Below are positions 39,780 through 50,223 of a stretch of 64,000 nt of DNA, in pieces. The DNA is from Seriola aureovittata (taxonomy: Eukaryota > Chordata > Actinopteri > Carangiformes > Carangidae): assembly GCF_021018895.1 (NCBI RefSeq), contig NC_079383.1, positions 22,003,853 to 22,067,852 of the forward strand. Direction: 5' to 3'. The position numbers and the translations under genes were made by a program. The notes under the pieces are model-generated. The model saw only the letters and a list, made by a program, of their open reading frames with translations, made no database searches and had not been told where the DNA came from. How positions within the stretch are numbered: the first letter of the stretch is position 1; every line of letters starts with the position of its first letter.

Positions 39780-39990
39780 GTGTATTGTTTTCAGGTCGTC
39801 CATCCCTTTGACGGAACTTCTTCAAATTTGGCATTAACATTCACCAGGACGAACTGATTACATTTTGGTGGTCAAAGGTCAAAGGTCAAGCTCAGTGTGA
39901 CCTTTTTAGCCATTAATCAAGGCTTCACAGCAATTATGACAAATCTTCCCACAAATGGTGAATATTTTCTCTGACTCTGGATGAACAGGG
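39780..39990. mobile_element. Dispersed fish repeat fragment
   Basis: The phrase gattacattttggtggtcaa followed by two aggtcaa units is typical of a high-copy teleost repeat. The ends are approximate. Confidence 0.45.
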
Positions 39991-40200
39991 ATGAGACCTG
40001 GAACTAGTTTGAGTGGAGGAGGGATACGACCACGAGGAGGAGATTCTAGTTTTCTAATGTAACTTTAAGGAAAATAATGAAGTCATCATCCATAGCTTCC
40101 TCTTCGGCAGGTGAGTGACGAGCCGCATGCTTTTTATTTTAATTTAACGAAATTAAAATATGTAAAATACTATTTCCTTTTTAATGTAAACTTAAAAGTA

Positions 40201-40202
<2 letters not shown>

Positions 40203-40276
<74 letters not shown>
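40203..40276. repeat. (TG)n microsatellite abutting the receptor exon
   Basis: A TG run of about 74 bases ends directly at the TTAG acceptor of the orphan nicotinic-receptor exon that starts at 40279. Confidence 0.95.
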
Positions 40277-40277
<1 letters not shown>

Positions 40278-40278
40278 G

Positions 40279-40375
40279 ACGTGGCCCGGCTGTCGAGCTC
40301 AGAGTTTGATGGCATTGAGATGCTTCGCCTGCCGTCCTGCAGAGTGTGGCTGCCAGAGATTGTGCTGGGAAACAA
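40279..40375 (+). pseudogene. Orphan nicotinic acetylcholine receptor exon
   Basis: Between an AG acceptor (40277-40278) and a GTGAG donor (40376) the open frame reads SSSEFDGIEMLRLPSCRVWL and then PEIVLGNN. This is the loop of muscle-type nicotinic receptor subunits (delta/gamma/epsilon/beta) with the pattern LRLPxxxVWLPEIVLxNN. The normal exon is about 110 bases; this one is 97, and the tryptophan expected in the preceding RLxW motif is missing. The 5' part seems to have been eaten by the TG microsatellite. No neighbouring receptor exon was found within 1 kb downstream or back to cip2a, so it is called a relic. A remaining functional exon of a split gene is possible but less likely. Confidence 0.65.
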
Positions 40376-41380
40376 GTGAGATTCAAATTTCCTGTATTTG
40401 TTTACATGTATAAAGACAAAAAAAACAAACAAACAACCTTTTATCACACAGCTGCAAAACAAAGGTTCAGCAAATCTTCCCTCCTGTTGCTCCTTTGATT
40501 ATGTTTGTTTCCACCGACACATTCGAGGAAACTTAATGTGAAGATCAGTAAAGCTGGAGGAAACAAACAGCTGATCTTTATTATGTGTTTTTGGCTTTAA
40601 GATGCAAAGTTTTCAATTTAATAACATCTAATCCTTTTCCTCCAATGAAGAATCTATGAATATGTAAACATTGTAAACTGAGATTTAAGATGAGCACAGA
40701 GAAACTTTCCCTCTTCAGCAGATGAAAGTTTAATCCACATTATTTATGTTTCAAATAGTGCAACTTTATGTAAATTCTCATTAGTTCTAATTGTATTATG
40801 TATAAAATTGGACTGGAAATGAATATTCCCTTCACCTGCGGCGTGTGTTGATGTCGGCACTGTTTGGCCAGCAGAGGGCAGCAGTGACCTCGGAGCTGTA
40901 CTCTTCTGTTATTGTCTGTTGCTGCATATTTCCCGTCATTCATCACAGATAAAACACATGTTTCAGTGTAGTTCAGTTTGTATTTCATTTAATATGTTGA
41001 GGTGTTTACTGTGCACAGCCCTAAATGGGACAAAGACAAAACCTCCCCAAACTTTCCTCTCATGTTCTAACTAGTTCACACAGCATCATCAATAGGAAAC
41101 AGTTTAACCTGACCCGTTACCCCTCTGCACTTAAACTTTACATGTGGTTTTGAGGGAAATGCAGCTGACTCTCAGACAAACACCTCAGATGTGGGTGATG
41201 TCAGTAGCTTTAGACATTAGATGAATGAAAACAACAACTGAAGTTCTGTTCATTTGCAAAAGTTATCCAATGAAGCTTTGTGTAAATCCATCACCCTTCA
41301 CCTGGTACAACACAGGTTTGGGCAGTTAGACATCATGCATAAAGTAGATAAATATGGTCGCCTACGCAGGAAGCAATCAG
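40376..41380. other. Spacer with no gene seen
   Basis: AT-rich sequence between the receptor exon relic and the first FIIND-CARD gene. It should hold the 3' UTR of the latter, which is transcribed leftward, but no clear signal was chosen. Confidence 0.5.
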
Positions 41381-44030
41381 GTTTATCGTCAGACCAAGCC
41401 CAGATGTTCACAGAGGAAGGGGTCGGTCTCACAGAGAAACTCGATCATCTCTGAACTGGCAGCTTCACCTTTCTTCCTCACTGTGTCGATGACAAAACGA
41501 GCTTTGTCTCGTTTGTTCTGCATCTCGTCCGCTGACTCCCTCTCAGAGTCAGTGATCACCTTTTTCTCCAACAGTTTGTCCAGCAGACTCTGGAGAACAG
41601 GTTCTGATATCGCATCGATGAAGCCGCTCCGTGTGTCCAACAGCCTGTCGTTTGAGGCGAGACTCAGAGGAATCGTCCCGCAGGACTTTTTTACTCCGGA
41701 CGACGAAAGACAAACTCGTCTTTCCCAGACACAGCGGCCGCTGTCGGTGTCTCTCAAACACAGTTTAATATGTTGTTTGACTGTTTCTAAAATCACCTGG
41801 AATGATGGGAAGAAGTTGTCGTAGTCGTTGCAGTCAAATTCAGATTCTGTCGGTTCGACTCGAACCGAGTCGTCTTCAGGACAAGTGGACAGTGTGTAAA
41901 TCTGACCCGGCTGCAGTTTACACTGTGGGGTTTTTTCTATGTACCTCTCATCTCCGACTAACTTCTTTCTGGTGCGCTGCACGTCCCGGAGAGAGACATT
42001 TCTCGGTAGCAACAACACGTTGATCACAGATTCATCATCAGGATCAGGTGAGGGCCTGTAGAAGAGCAGAACCAGCGCTCGGACCAGGACAGGAGGCGAG
42101 TCTTCATCCTTGACATTACCGAAACCAGAAAACCCAGTGATGTTTATAATGACATGGGTTTCTGTTATCTCATGAGGGGAGATAAAATCCATGCTCTCCT
42201 CCGTCACATGAGCTACTGACAGGAACTGACATCCTCCTGTGGAGCTGATCTCACAGTGTGGGAGATGAAGCCGACACACAGACTGCTGGACACATCTGAT
42301 GTCAAACAGGGGTCCTGCAGGCTTCTTGTGATACTGAGCCAGTTGCCTCCTGTTCCAGGGGACGATCCTGTAAACCACGTCCCCTTCTCCCTCCATGTGA
42401 AACAGCAGGCCTGTCACTCTGCACTGGTACAGGCCTGGGCGGGAGCACTGGAAGCTGTAGCTTTCATCGTTTTCTTCCTCTGTGATATCGGGTGTAAACT
42501 CCTCGTAGCTGGTTTGTAACGTCACGTCAGGGGAACTTTGAGCTCGTCTAAACTTCCTGTTCTCTGCAGAGATTATCTGACTGAGTGAGGGAACGCTGAC
42601 AGAACGAGGCAAACGGCTGGAGTCTCTTCCACTTAAACCGGGATCTGAGGAGGAGATGTGGAGCTGAGAACAGGTTGGCAGGGTGTTTGTGACTGAGTAG
42701 TTAACAGCTGTAACAGACGCCTCCGTTTCCACCAGGGCTTCACTGTCGCTGGTGATTTCAGGCTGCAGAGTAAAAGACTGAAATGCATCTTGTCCTTCAG
42801 TGTGGACATCAACATTCAGGGAGACAACAGGACTGGATTGTGGACATGGACTGTAAGACATCATTTCGTTTTTACAATAACCATGAGACTCAGGTCTCAA
42901 GAAGGACTCTTGTGATAAAAATTTACCGGTCTCATAGACACATCCTCCATGAGGCCGGGAGTCTAGAGAATCCATCTCATGTGCGTCTATTCCAAAGAAA
43001 GATAATGATCCATCATTATCATAGACAGATCCTCTACCAGGTTCTTGAACTAGTTTACCACAGTAGTATGGAGAATAGCGAACAGAACCTCTCACTATAG
43101 GGCAAGATAAACGTTCAGGATTAAGACAATACTGCTTTGTCCGGGCGTCATGGATAGATCGCCTATGAATACCAAGATAGACAGGGTCAGGTTCTGCAGA
43201 ATTAACTCTGCAGATCCTGGACAGAGCGTCCCTGATGCTTCTGGCTGCCCGGCTGAAACACGACGATCCTCTTCCTGTTCTTTCACGTTTCACAGACGAC
43301 GCCATTTCTTGAACTGGTTTACCACGGTAGTATGAAGAATAGCTGGTAGGACCTTTCATTATAGGGCGAGATGAACGTTCAGGATTAAGACAATGCTGTG
43401 CTGTCTGGGCGTCATAGATAACTTCCCTACCAGGGCGAAGAGAAGTATAGACACTAGTATAGCCAGGGGCAGGGTCAGGGTCAGGTTGTGCAGAATTAAC
43501 TCTGCAGATCCTGGACAGAGCGTCCCTGATGCTTCTGGCTGCCCGGCTGAAACATGACGATCCTCTTCCTGTTCTTTCATGTTTCACAGTCGACGCCATT
43601 TTGCTGCGTCACAGTCGGAGTCAGTGGAGCTGAATGAGCAACAGAACCCAGGAAATGATCGGGAGACGTTCTCGTCCGTCTTTCTGAGACGCAGGTCTGA
43701 CTTCACATCTGTGCATCACATCTGTGCTCATTTCCTGCCCGTGTTTTCAGTCCCTTCTTCAGCCACAACCGACTCTTCTCTTTCTGTCTCTGTTTGCCTG
43801 CTTCGTGTTTCTCCCAGACCCTGAAATAAATTAAGAGGATGTCAGATTAAAATCTCTCACTAATATTTCAGCTCATCTATTCAACAAACAGACTTGTGTA
43901 ACTCTAAACGCCCCACCACAGGCCTGCAGTGAATTCTACCTTCACGAAGGTTGTAAGGTGAATGTTTTTAAGCCGTTTTAGAGAAGCGTTGATTCCACTG
44001 TAACACTGGCTAGGTGTACCTAATAAACTG
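41380..44030. repeat. Tandem duplication unit A (FIIND-CARD gene)
   Basis: This block is repeated at about 45118-47503. Homology begins near gtttatc (41380/45121) and ends at taataaactgcca (44030/47503). Unit A is 270 bases longer because its gene carries an extra N-terminal segment (736 against 646 codons). Most of the block differs by only about 1-2 percent, except a patch in the N-terminal coding part. The 1.1 kb between the units (44031-45117) is unique. Confidence 0.9.
41389..43599 (-). CDS. FIIND-CARD protein (CARD8/NLRP1-like), copy A
   Basis: One uninterrupted coding exon gives 736 aa; ATG at 43599 is in a good context (aaaATGG). A strong acceptor (ttatttcag) at about 43822-43830 implies a 5' UTR exon further upstream. 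Residues 1-42 and 99-140 are two copies of a basic segment containing GRGSSCFSRAARSIRDALSR. Residues about 370-632 form a FIIND (ZU5-UPA) domain. It has His464 in VAHVTEE and, 26 residues later, Phe490-Ser491 in ITGFSGFG, which is the spacing of the autoproteolytic centre of human NLRP1 (His1186, Phe1212|Ser1213). Residues about 655-736 are a CARD (VLQSLLDKLLEKKVITDSER). There is no NACHT, LRR or PYD. Inferred role: self-cleaved inflammasome sensor whose freed UPA-CARD recruits caspase or ASC. Family is clear; one-to-one orthology to CARD8 is not claimed. Confidence 0.9.
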   Translation of the reverse strand: MASTVKHERTGRGSSCFSRAARSIRDALSRICRVNSAQPDPDPAPGYTSVYTSLRPGREVIYDAQTAQHCLNPERSSRPIMKGPTSYSSYYRGKPVQEMASSVKRERTGRGSSCFSRAARSIRDALSRICRVNSAEPDPVYLGIHRRSIHDARTKQYCLNPERLSCPIVRGSVRYSPYYCGKLVQEPGRGSVYDNDGSLSFFGIDAHEMDSLDSRPHGGCVYETGKFLSQESFLRPESHGYCKNEMMSYSPCPQSSPVVSLNVDVHTEGQDAFQSFTLQPEITSDSEALVETEASVTAVNYSVTNTLPTCSQLHISSSDPGLSGRDSSRLPRSVSVPSLSQIISAENRKFRRAQSSPDVTLQTSYEEFTPDITEEENDESYSFQCSRPGLYQCRVTGLLFHMEGEGDVVYRIVPWNRRQLAQYHKKPAGPLFDIRCVQQSVCRLHLPHCEISSTGGCQFLSVAHVTEESMDFISPHEITETHVIINITGFSGFGNVKDEDSPPVLVRALVLLFYRPSPDPDDESVINVLLLPRNVSLRDVQRTRKKLVGDERYIEKTPQCKLQPGQIYTLSTCPEDDSVRVEPTESEFDCNDYDNFFPSFQVILETVKQHIKLCLRDTDSGRCVWERRVCLSSSGVKKSCGTIPLSLASNDRLLDTRSGFIDAISEPVLQSLLDKLLEKKVITDSERESADEMQNKRDKARFVIDTVRKKGEAASSEMIEFLCETDPFLCEHLGLV

Positions 44031-45117
44031 CCATTAGTCATTTATCATTCAAACAACAAAAACTCAACACAACACAAACGATGAAGAAGGAGACAGGAAG
44101 CTTCAAACAGCTGAGAAAACAATGTCAGATTAAAACCATGTTTTCCATAAATTCCTGTAGCTGATATATAAACAGAGCAGCGTTACATTTCATAAAAGCT
44201 GATAAACTATAAAAGAGAACTAACACTGCACAGCCTCTTGATAAACTGACTCACCCAGACAGATGCTCTTCCTTTACACTTCATCTCTAACAAACTCACA
44301 AAGTCTTATCTTTTAATAAAGACGTTAATACAGTTTAATGTCTGACTCACCGCTGAGCTGCTCGTCATGTAACGCAGGAGACACTCAATCAGCTGCTCTG
44401 TGATTTCTTCCTCTTGTTCTTTTTTATTAACACTGTTCAACTTACAACCGAACAGGACATTAGTTTTTTGTTCTTCTGTTTAATAAGGAGTAACTGTTAA
44501 TTCTGCTGTGAAGTCCATTTAAACTTAATGGTACATACAGCTCTAACTCTGATCTATCTCCCACCACATCATATCAGATGCTTATGACAACAGGTAGTTT
44601 TGCTCTGATATTTGTACCATCTCAGTGAAGCTGTGTCACCTCTAAATGTCTCTCTTGTTCCTTGTTGTTATGGCGCCCCCTGCTGCCATTAATCCACACT
44701 ACAGCAGTGGATGAGTTCAGGACAGAAACAGAAGCTCAAACTGAAGGAAGAAGAAGAAGAACCATGAATCAACACCAGAGAGCTAGAGTAAATCCTTCAC
44801 AGGCTCTTTGTAGATATTTTCTTTATTTCAAGTATTAATATTTATTTAACAGAGGACTTACTGTAATTTATTATTATAGTAATATCTTTCTAATGGGTAG
44901 AGGACAGTTTGTCTTTACCATTCTCCGACAGGACATACAGAAGATATGAAAAATATATATCCTAAGAAAAGGATGTTTTCAGTTTATACATAGGCTACAT
45001 GTGACCTTCAACTACTCTTCTCTGCGTGTGCCCTGGTCTCACTTATTCAACAAGAATCAGCCCTTCATGTGGATGGACATGGGTTCACAAGATCATGAAG
45101 ATCCCGGTGATGCATTC
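44031..45117. promoter_or_regulatory. Unique spacer, probable promoter and 5' UTR exon of copy A
   Basis: No coding exon. A possible non-coding exon for copy A ends at a GTGAGT donor on the minus strand (ctgactcaccgctgagctgc at 44341-44360). Because the duplication stops at 44030, copy A and copy B have different upstream DNA. This is inferred only from splice-site shape. Confidence 0.35.
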
Positions 45118-47503
45118 AAGGTTTATCTTCAGAGCAACCCAAGATGTTCACAGAGGAAGGGGTCGGTCTCACAGAGAAACTCGATCATCTCTGAACTGGC
45201 AGCTTCACCTTTCTTCCTCACTGTGTCGATGACAAAACGAGATTTGTCTCGTTTGTTCTGCATCTCGTCCGCTGACTCCCTCTCAGAGTCAGTGATCACC
45301 TTTTTCTCCAACAGTTTGTCCAGCAGACTCTGGAGAACAGGTTCTGATATCGCATCGATGAAGCCGCTCCGTGTGTCCAACAGCCTGTCGTTTGAGGCGA
45401 GACTCAGAGGAATCGTCCCGCAGGACTTTTTTACTCCGGACGACGAAAGACAAACTCGTCTTTCCCAGACACAGCGGCCGCTGTCGGTGTCTCTCAAACA
45501 CAGTTTAATATGTTGTTTGACTGTTTCTAAAATCACCTGGAATGATGGGAAGAAGTTGTCGTAGTCGTTGCAGTCAAATTCAGATTCTGTCGGTTCGACT
45601 CGAACCGAGTCGTCTTCAGGACAAGTGGACAGTGTGTAAACCTGATCCGGCTGCAGTTTACACTGTGGGGTTTTTTCTATGTACCTCTCATCTCCGACTA
45701 ACTTCTTTCTGGTGCGCTGCACGTCCCGGAGAGACACATTTCTTGGTAGCAACAACACGTTGATCACAGATTCATCATCAGGATCAGGTGAGGGCCTGTA
45801 GAAGAGCAGAACCAGCGCTCGGACCGTGACAAGAGGCGAGTCTTCATCCTTGACATTACCGAAACCAGAAAACCCAGTGATGTTTATAATGACATGAGTT
45901 TCTGTTATCTCATGAGGGGAGATAAAATCCATGCTCTCCTCCGTCACATGAGCTACTGACAGGAACTGACATCCTCCTGTGGAGCTGATCTCACAGTGTG
46001 GGAGATGAAGCCGACACACAGACTGCTGGACACATCTGATGTCAAACAGGGGTCCTGCAGGCTTCTTGTGATACTGAGCCAGTTGCCTCCTGTTCCAGGG
46101 GACGATCCTGTAAACCACGTCCCCTTCTCCCTCCATGTGAAACAGCAGGCCTGTCACTCTGCACTGGTACAGGCCTGGGCGGGAGCACTGGAAGCTGTAG
46201 CTTTCATCGCTTTCTTCCTCGGTGATATCGGGTGTAAACTCCTCGTAGCTGGTTTGTAACGTCACGTCAGGGGAACTTTGAGCTCGTCTAAACTTCCTGT
46301 TCTCTGCAGAGATTATCTGACTGAGTGAGGGAACGCTGACAGAACGAGGCAAACGGCCGGAGTCTCTTCCACTTAAACCGGGATCTGAGGAGGAGATGTG
46401 GAGCTGAGAACAGGTTGGCAGGGTGTTTGTGACTGAGTAGTTAACAGCTGTAACAGACGCCTCCGTTTCCACCAGGGCTTCACTGTCGCTGGTGATTTCA
46501 GGCTGCAGAGTAAAAGACTGAAATGCATCTTGTCCTTCAGTGTGGACATCAACATTCAGGGAGTCAACAGGACTGTATAGTGGACATAGACTGTAAGGCA
46601 TCATTTCGTTTTTACAATAACCATGAGACTCAGGTTTCAACAAGGACTCATGTGATAAAAATGTACCGGTCCCATAGACAGATCCTCCATCAGACCAGGA
46701 GTCTAGAGAATCCATCTCATGTGCGTCTATTCCAAAGAAAGATAATGATCCATCATTATCATAGACAGATCCTCTACCAGGTTCTTCAACTGGTTTACGA
46801 CAGTAGTATGAAGAATAGCAAGTAGAACCGCTCACTATAGGGCGAGATAAACGTCCAGGATTAAGACAATGCTGCTTTATCCGGGCGTCATGGATAACTG
46901 CACTACCAGGGCGAAGACAAGTATAGACAGCTTCACCGTCAGGGTCAGGGTCAGGTTGTGCAGAATTAACTCTGCAGATCCTGGACAGAGCGTCCCTGAT
47001 GCTTCTGGCTGCCCGGCTGAAACACGACGATCCTCTTCCTGTTCTTTCACGTTTCACAGTCGACGCCATTTTGCTGCGTCACAGTCGGAGTCAGTGGAGC
47101 TGAATGAGCAACAGAACCCAGGAAATGATCGGGAGACGTTCTCGTCCGTCTTTCTGAGACGCAGGTCTGACTTCACATCTGTGCATCACATCTGTGCTCA
47201 TTTCCTGCCCGTGTTTTCAGTTCCTTCTTCTGCCACAACCGACTCTTCTCTTTCTGTCTCTGTTTGTCTGCTTCGTGTTTCTCCCAGACCCTGAAATAAA
47301 TTAAGAGGATGTCAGATTCAAATCTCCCACTAATATTTCAGCTCATCTATTCAACAAACAGACTTGTGTAACTCTAAACGCCCCACCACAGGCCTGCAGT
47401 GAATTCTACCTTCACGAAGGTTGTAAGGTGAATGTTTTTAAGCCGTTTTAGAGAATCGTTGATTCCACTGTAACACTGGCTAGGTGTACCTAATAAACTG
47501 CCA
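45118..47503. repeat. Tandem duplication unit B (FIIND-CARD gene)
   Basis: The second unit of the direct tandem duplication described at 41380-44030. Coding ends at 45129 on the minus strand; the right-hand border is at taataaactgcca (47491-47503), after which the sequences part. Confidence 0.9.
45129..47069 (-). CDS. FIIND-CARD protein (CARD8/NLRP1-like), copy B
   Basis: A 646-aa single-exon reading frame starting at ATG 47069, the tandem paralogue of copy A. It has only one basic N-terminal segment (residues 1-42). The FIIND centre is intact: His374 and Phe400-Ser401 keep the 26-residue spacing. The CARD spans about 565-646 and ends EHLGLL instead of EHLGLV. FIIND and CARD differ from copy A at only about nine positions by my count, whereas the segment just before the FIIND differs at about a quarter of positions. 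The same strong acceptor upstream (about 47292-47300) suggests a 5' UTR exon. The role is inferred as for copy A. Different upstream sequence may give different expression. Confidence 0.9.
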   Translation of the reverse strand: MASTVKRERTGRGSSCFSRAARSIRDALSRICRVNSAQPDPDPDGEAVYTCLRPGSAVIHDARIKQHCLNPGRLSRPIVSGSTCYSSYYCRKPVEEPGRGSVYDNDGSLSFFGIDAHEMDSLDSWSDGGSVYGTGTFLSHESLLKPESHGYCKNEMMPYSLCPLYSPVDSLNVDVHTEGQDAFQSFTLQPEITSDSEALVETEASVTAVNYSVTNTLPTCSQLHISSSDPGLSGRDSGRLPRSVSVPSLSQIISAENRKFRRAQSSPDVTLQTSYEEFTPDITEEESDESYSFQCSRPGLYQCRVTGLLFHMEGEGDVVYRIVPWNRRQLAQYHKKPAGPLFDIRCVQQSVCRLHLPHCEISSTGGCQFLSVAHVTEESMDFISPHEITETHVIINITGFSGFGNVKDEDSPLVTVRALVLLFYRPSPDPDDESVINVLLLPRNVSLRDVQRTRKKLVGDERYIEKTPQCKLQPDQVYTLSTCPEDDSVRVEPTESEFDCNDYDNFFPSFQVILETVKQHIKLCLRDTDSGRCVWERRVCLSSSGVKKSCGTIPLSLASNDRLLDTRSGFIDAISEPVLQSLLDKLLEKKVITDSERESADEMQNKRDKSRFVIDTVRKKGEAASSEMIEFLCETDPFLCEHLGLL

Positions 47504-50223
47504 ATTGAGTGTAGGTTTTTGTTAAATGAAAATAAGATAGAAAGTGAAACAGAAACCTACAAACCTAACTATTACAAAATAACTGAACAAGAGAAATCAG
47601 TAAATATTCTCTTCCACTAAAACACAAGAAGCTCCTTCACTTTCTTCTTTCTCCTACAGACCTTTAATAAACCAGTGTTTATTTTACATAAATGACATTT
47701 TAAAATATATTTCATAAATAAGCCACATGTGCCTTTGTGCAGTTTAAGCGCCTACATGTGCACATTGTTTTATACATGTACAAATCTAATTAATTAGTTT
47801 ATTAATTAATTACTTCTAACCCGAACACACTGTTTCTTAGAGGTTCAAACATCTGTAGCCCCTCGTCTCTTCACACACACTTCACAAAGAATATTAGTCA
47901 CATTAGACTCGGGATAATCGCTGATCTCCTGTTACCTTCTGCTGAAGCCTGTCGGTCTGTGACTCGGTTTGTGGGTCGGTGGAAATGGACAAACACAATC
48001 CGCCGTTTAACGAGCTGCAGCTTCAGTGAACAACACAGCAGTCTGAGTGAAATGAGTGTTCAATATCCTCAGGAAGGAGAAACTCAGGTGTCCACGGTTC
48101 TTAGTCGTTTACGCTCTTCCACATTACAAAACTCGGGAAGGTTGGTTAAAAAAACATTTTAAAAAAATTAAAAAGTCTGACATGTTATCTTAAAATTTTG
48201 TTTCTTTTTTTTATTCTCTCACAAATTCAAGTACAAAACAGTTCTCCGGCGTGTTACAGCGGTTAAACGTGTTACTGAAGGAAATGGAGACAAAAGTCGG
48301 AATTTCCTGGAATGACCTGAGCTCGTTGTATCCATGGATGTGGTATAAAACCTTATAAGGTCATTAAACATCCATTGTTTACATCCATGGATGTTTTTTC
48401 CCCCCCAACTTTATCAAAGTTTCATTTCTAAACAATCACGGCACATTTTCCATTTAAATAAAAAGCATTTAACCGGACAGTTGTAAATATGTAGGAAAAA
48501 AAGGAATAAATGTCAAACAGTCTAAGGATTAAACCAAATTTGATACGATTTCTTTGAATAAGAGAAGTGACGAATGGAAGTACAAAAGAAGAAAGTAGTG
48601 TTTAATTTATTTATGTATTTATTCACTTTAATGTTCTACACAGCTCTTAAAGTCTTGACCACGTGACCACATTTCCGTCTTGTTAAGATATAAGTAGCCC
48701 TGTGTAACTGTCTAATAACAGACAGGTTTCATTGATGGTTTAATGGTAATTACATGATTAGGAATACAGTGGGTAAAGAAGGACTTGATGAAAGTTTGAC
48801 TTTAGCCGCTGTGTGTCTGAAGTTGTGTAGAGAAGGACTTCAGAGTCTTCTAAGCCTCTGGCCCGAGATAATCTAAGGTTCTGAGCCCAGCCGGACCCTG
48901 AGTCCCGTGTCCCAGCCAACTCTCTCTCAGTACCTATGTAGGTCATCATGTTAAATGAGCCTCTATTTTTATTTATACTGTATTAGTATAGTCAAAGTCA
49001 CTGGAGTCAACAAATACACAAATAAAGGTGTAACCTTCACTTCCTTTTTCTGTCAGTTATCAACCTGTTGATCTGTGTGACTTTAAACAGCCTTTATCAT
49101 GTAGCTGTGAATAGGGAACTACATGACCGCAGGAGTATCTCTGCTCACGCACCTACAGTGCTGGCCTTTTAAATGTTTTATTTATATATGTATATATTTA
49201 TAATTATTTTCCTGGTTCTGCTGATGCACCAAGAACTGTGTCCTCCAGGGAAGACAGCAGCTGATTCTGAGTCTCAGTAAGTAGGAGTTTATCACTTCTA
49301 CACTTTGTGTTAATATATACTGAACATGTGTGTATTCAGTGTGTGTGCACCCAGCCCACTGTTGCCTCTGTGAAAATACATTTTACAGAAACTCATTCTG
49401 CCATTTATTTAATTTTAAAGTGATAAAATCAAATGAAATCATGTGAAGTGAAGAAAGACATTTCCTCACATCAGTCCAGTGACACAGGAAGAAGTGAGAC
49501 AGTGACTGTGCACAAGTCAGCAAATACACTCTATTATTCACATTATATTATATAAATATGCTATTATTTATTATTTTTATATATATCATTAATTACTATT
49601 ACTGTGGTTTCTGTAATATATAAAGATGACTGAATGTAGAGTTTAGCTGGTCTATGACCTGCTCTGTAGTGTTGTATCACAGGAAGTTGATTTGGTTTTA
49701 TGTCACAACTTGTCTGCAACTAAACAGGGAAGTTGAGTAATTAGTTAATTGCACATCAGCTCAAATTGACTGACTGAACCATTTCCACTTCACATCCAGA
49801 GATCTCATCGCTGCTTCTTCTTTGATGTGAGCTTGTTTGGTGAGAAACATTTTCATGGATTTTACGTTCTGGCTTGTTAACATAGAGAGTTATATTATGT
49901 TTTTACTTTTCACGAACTGCACTGAAAAATACAGGACATGATGTTTTATCTGCTGGAGTTTGGTTTAGCAGAAAGACACTGATGACATAAGAGGGTTATT
50001 AACTTTAGCAGCTCGTCTGTGGAATTATTCAGCAGTGACATTAAATGTGATATTTCACATGTTGATGATAATATACTTACAACACAGTAAAGTGCAGGTG
50101 TACAGGAGAAGTTCCAGCAGTGAATGTGTTATTCACATTTGAAGTAGAAATTCAGCTGAAGAACTTGAATGTTTAGTAAAATCCGCTGTATTATTTTGTT
50201 TGTAAATCCAGGTGAGGAGTTTC
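47504..50223. other. Spacer between FIIND-CARD copy B and the Siglec-like gene
   Basis: AT-rich, with no coding exon. On the minus strand cagcagaag|gtaacag near 47933-47948 could be the donor of a 5' UTR exon of copy B. On the plus strand an acceptor at about 50210 (aaatccag) suggests that the Siglec-like start codon lies in the second exon of its gene. Confidence 0.45.

Noticed and set aside
40074..40112. Possible upstream exon (ATG AAG TCA...) ending in a GTGAG donor in phase with the receptor exon
   Set aside because: It does not encode a convincing signal peptide or receptor sequence; the phase match may be chance.
41354..41824. Plus-strand open frames of 156 and 187 codons over the FIIND-CARD 3' ends (second at 45001-45564)
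   Set aside because: Antisense shadows of the CARD coding region, present in both copies because the DNA is duplicated.
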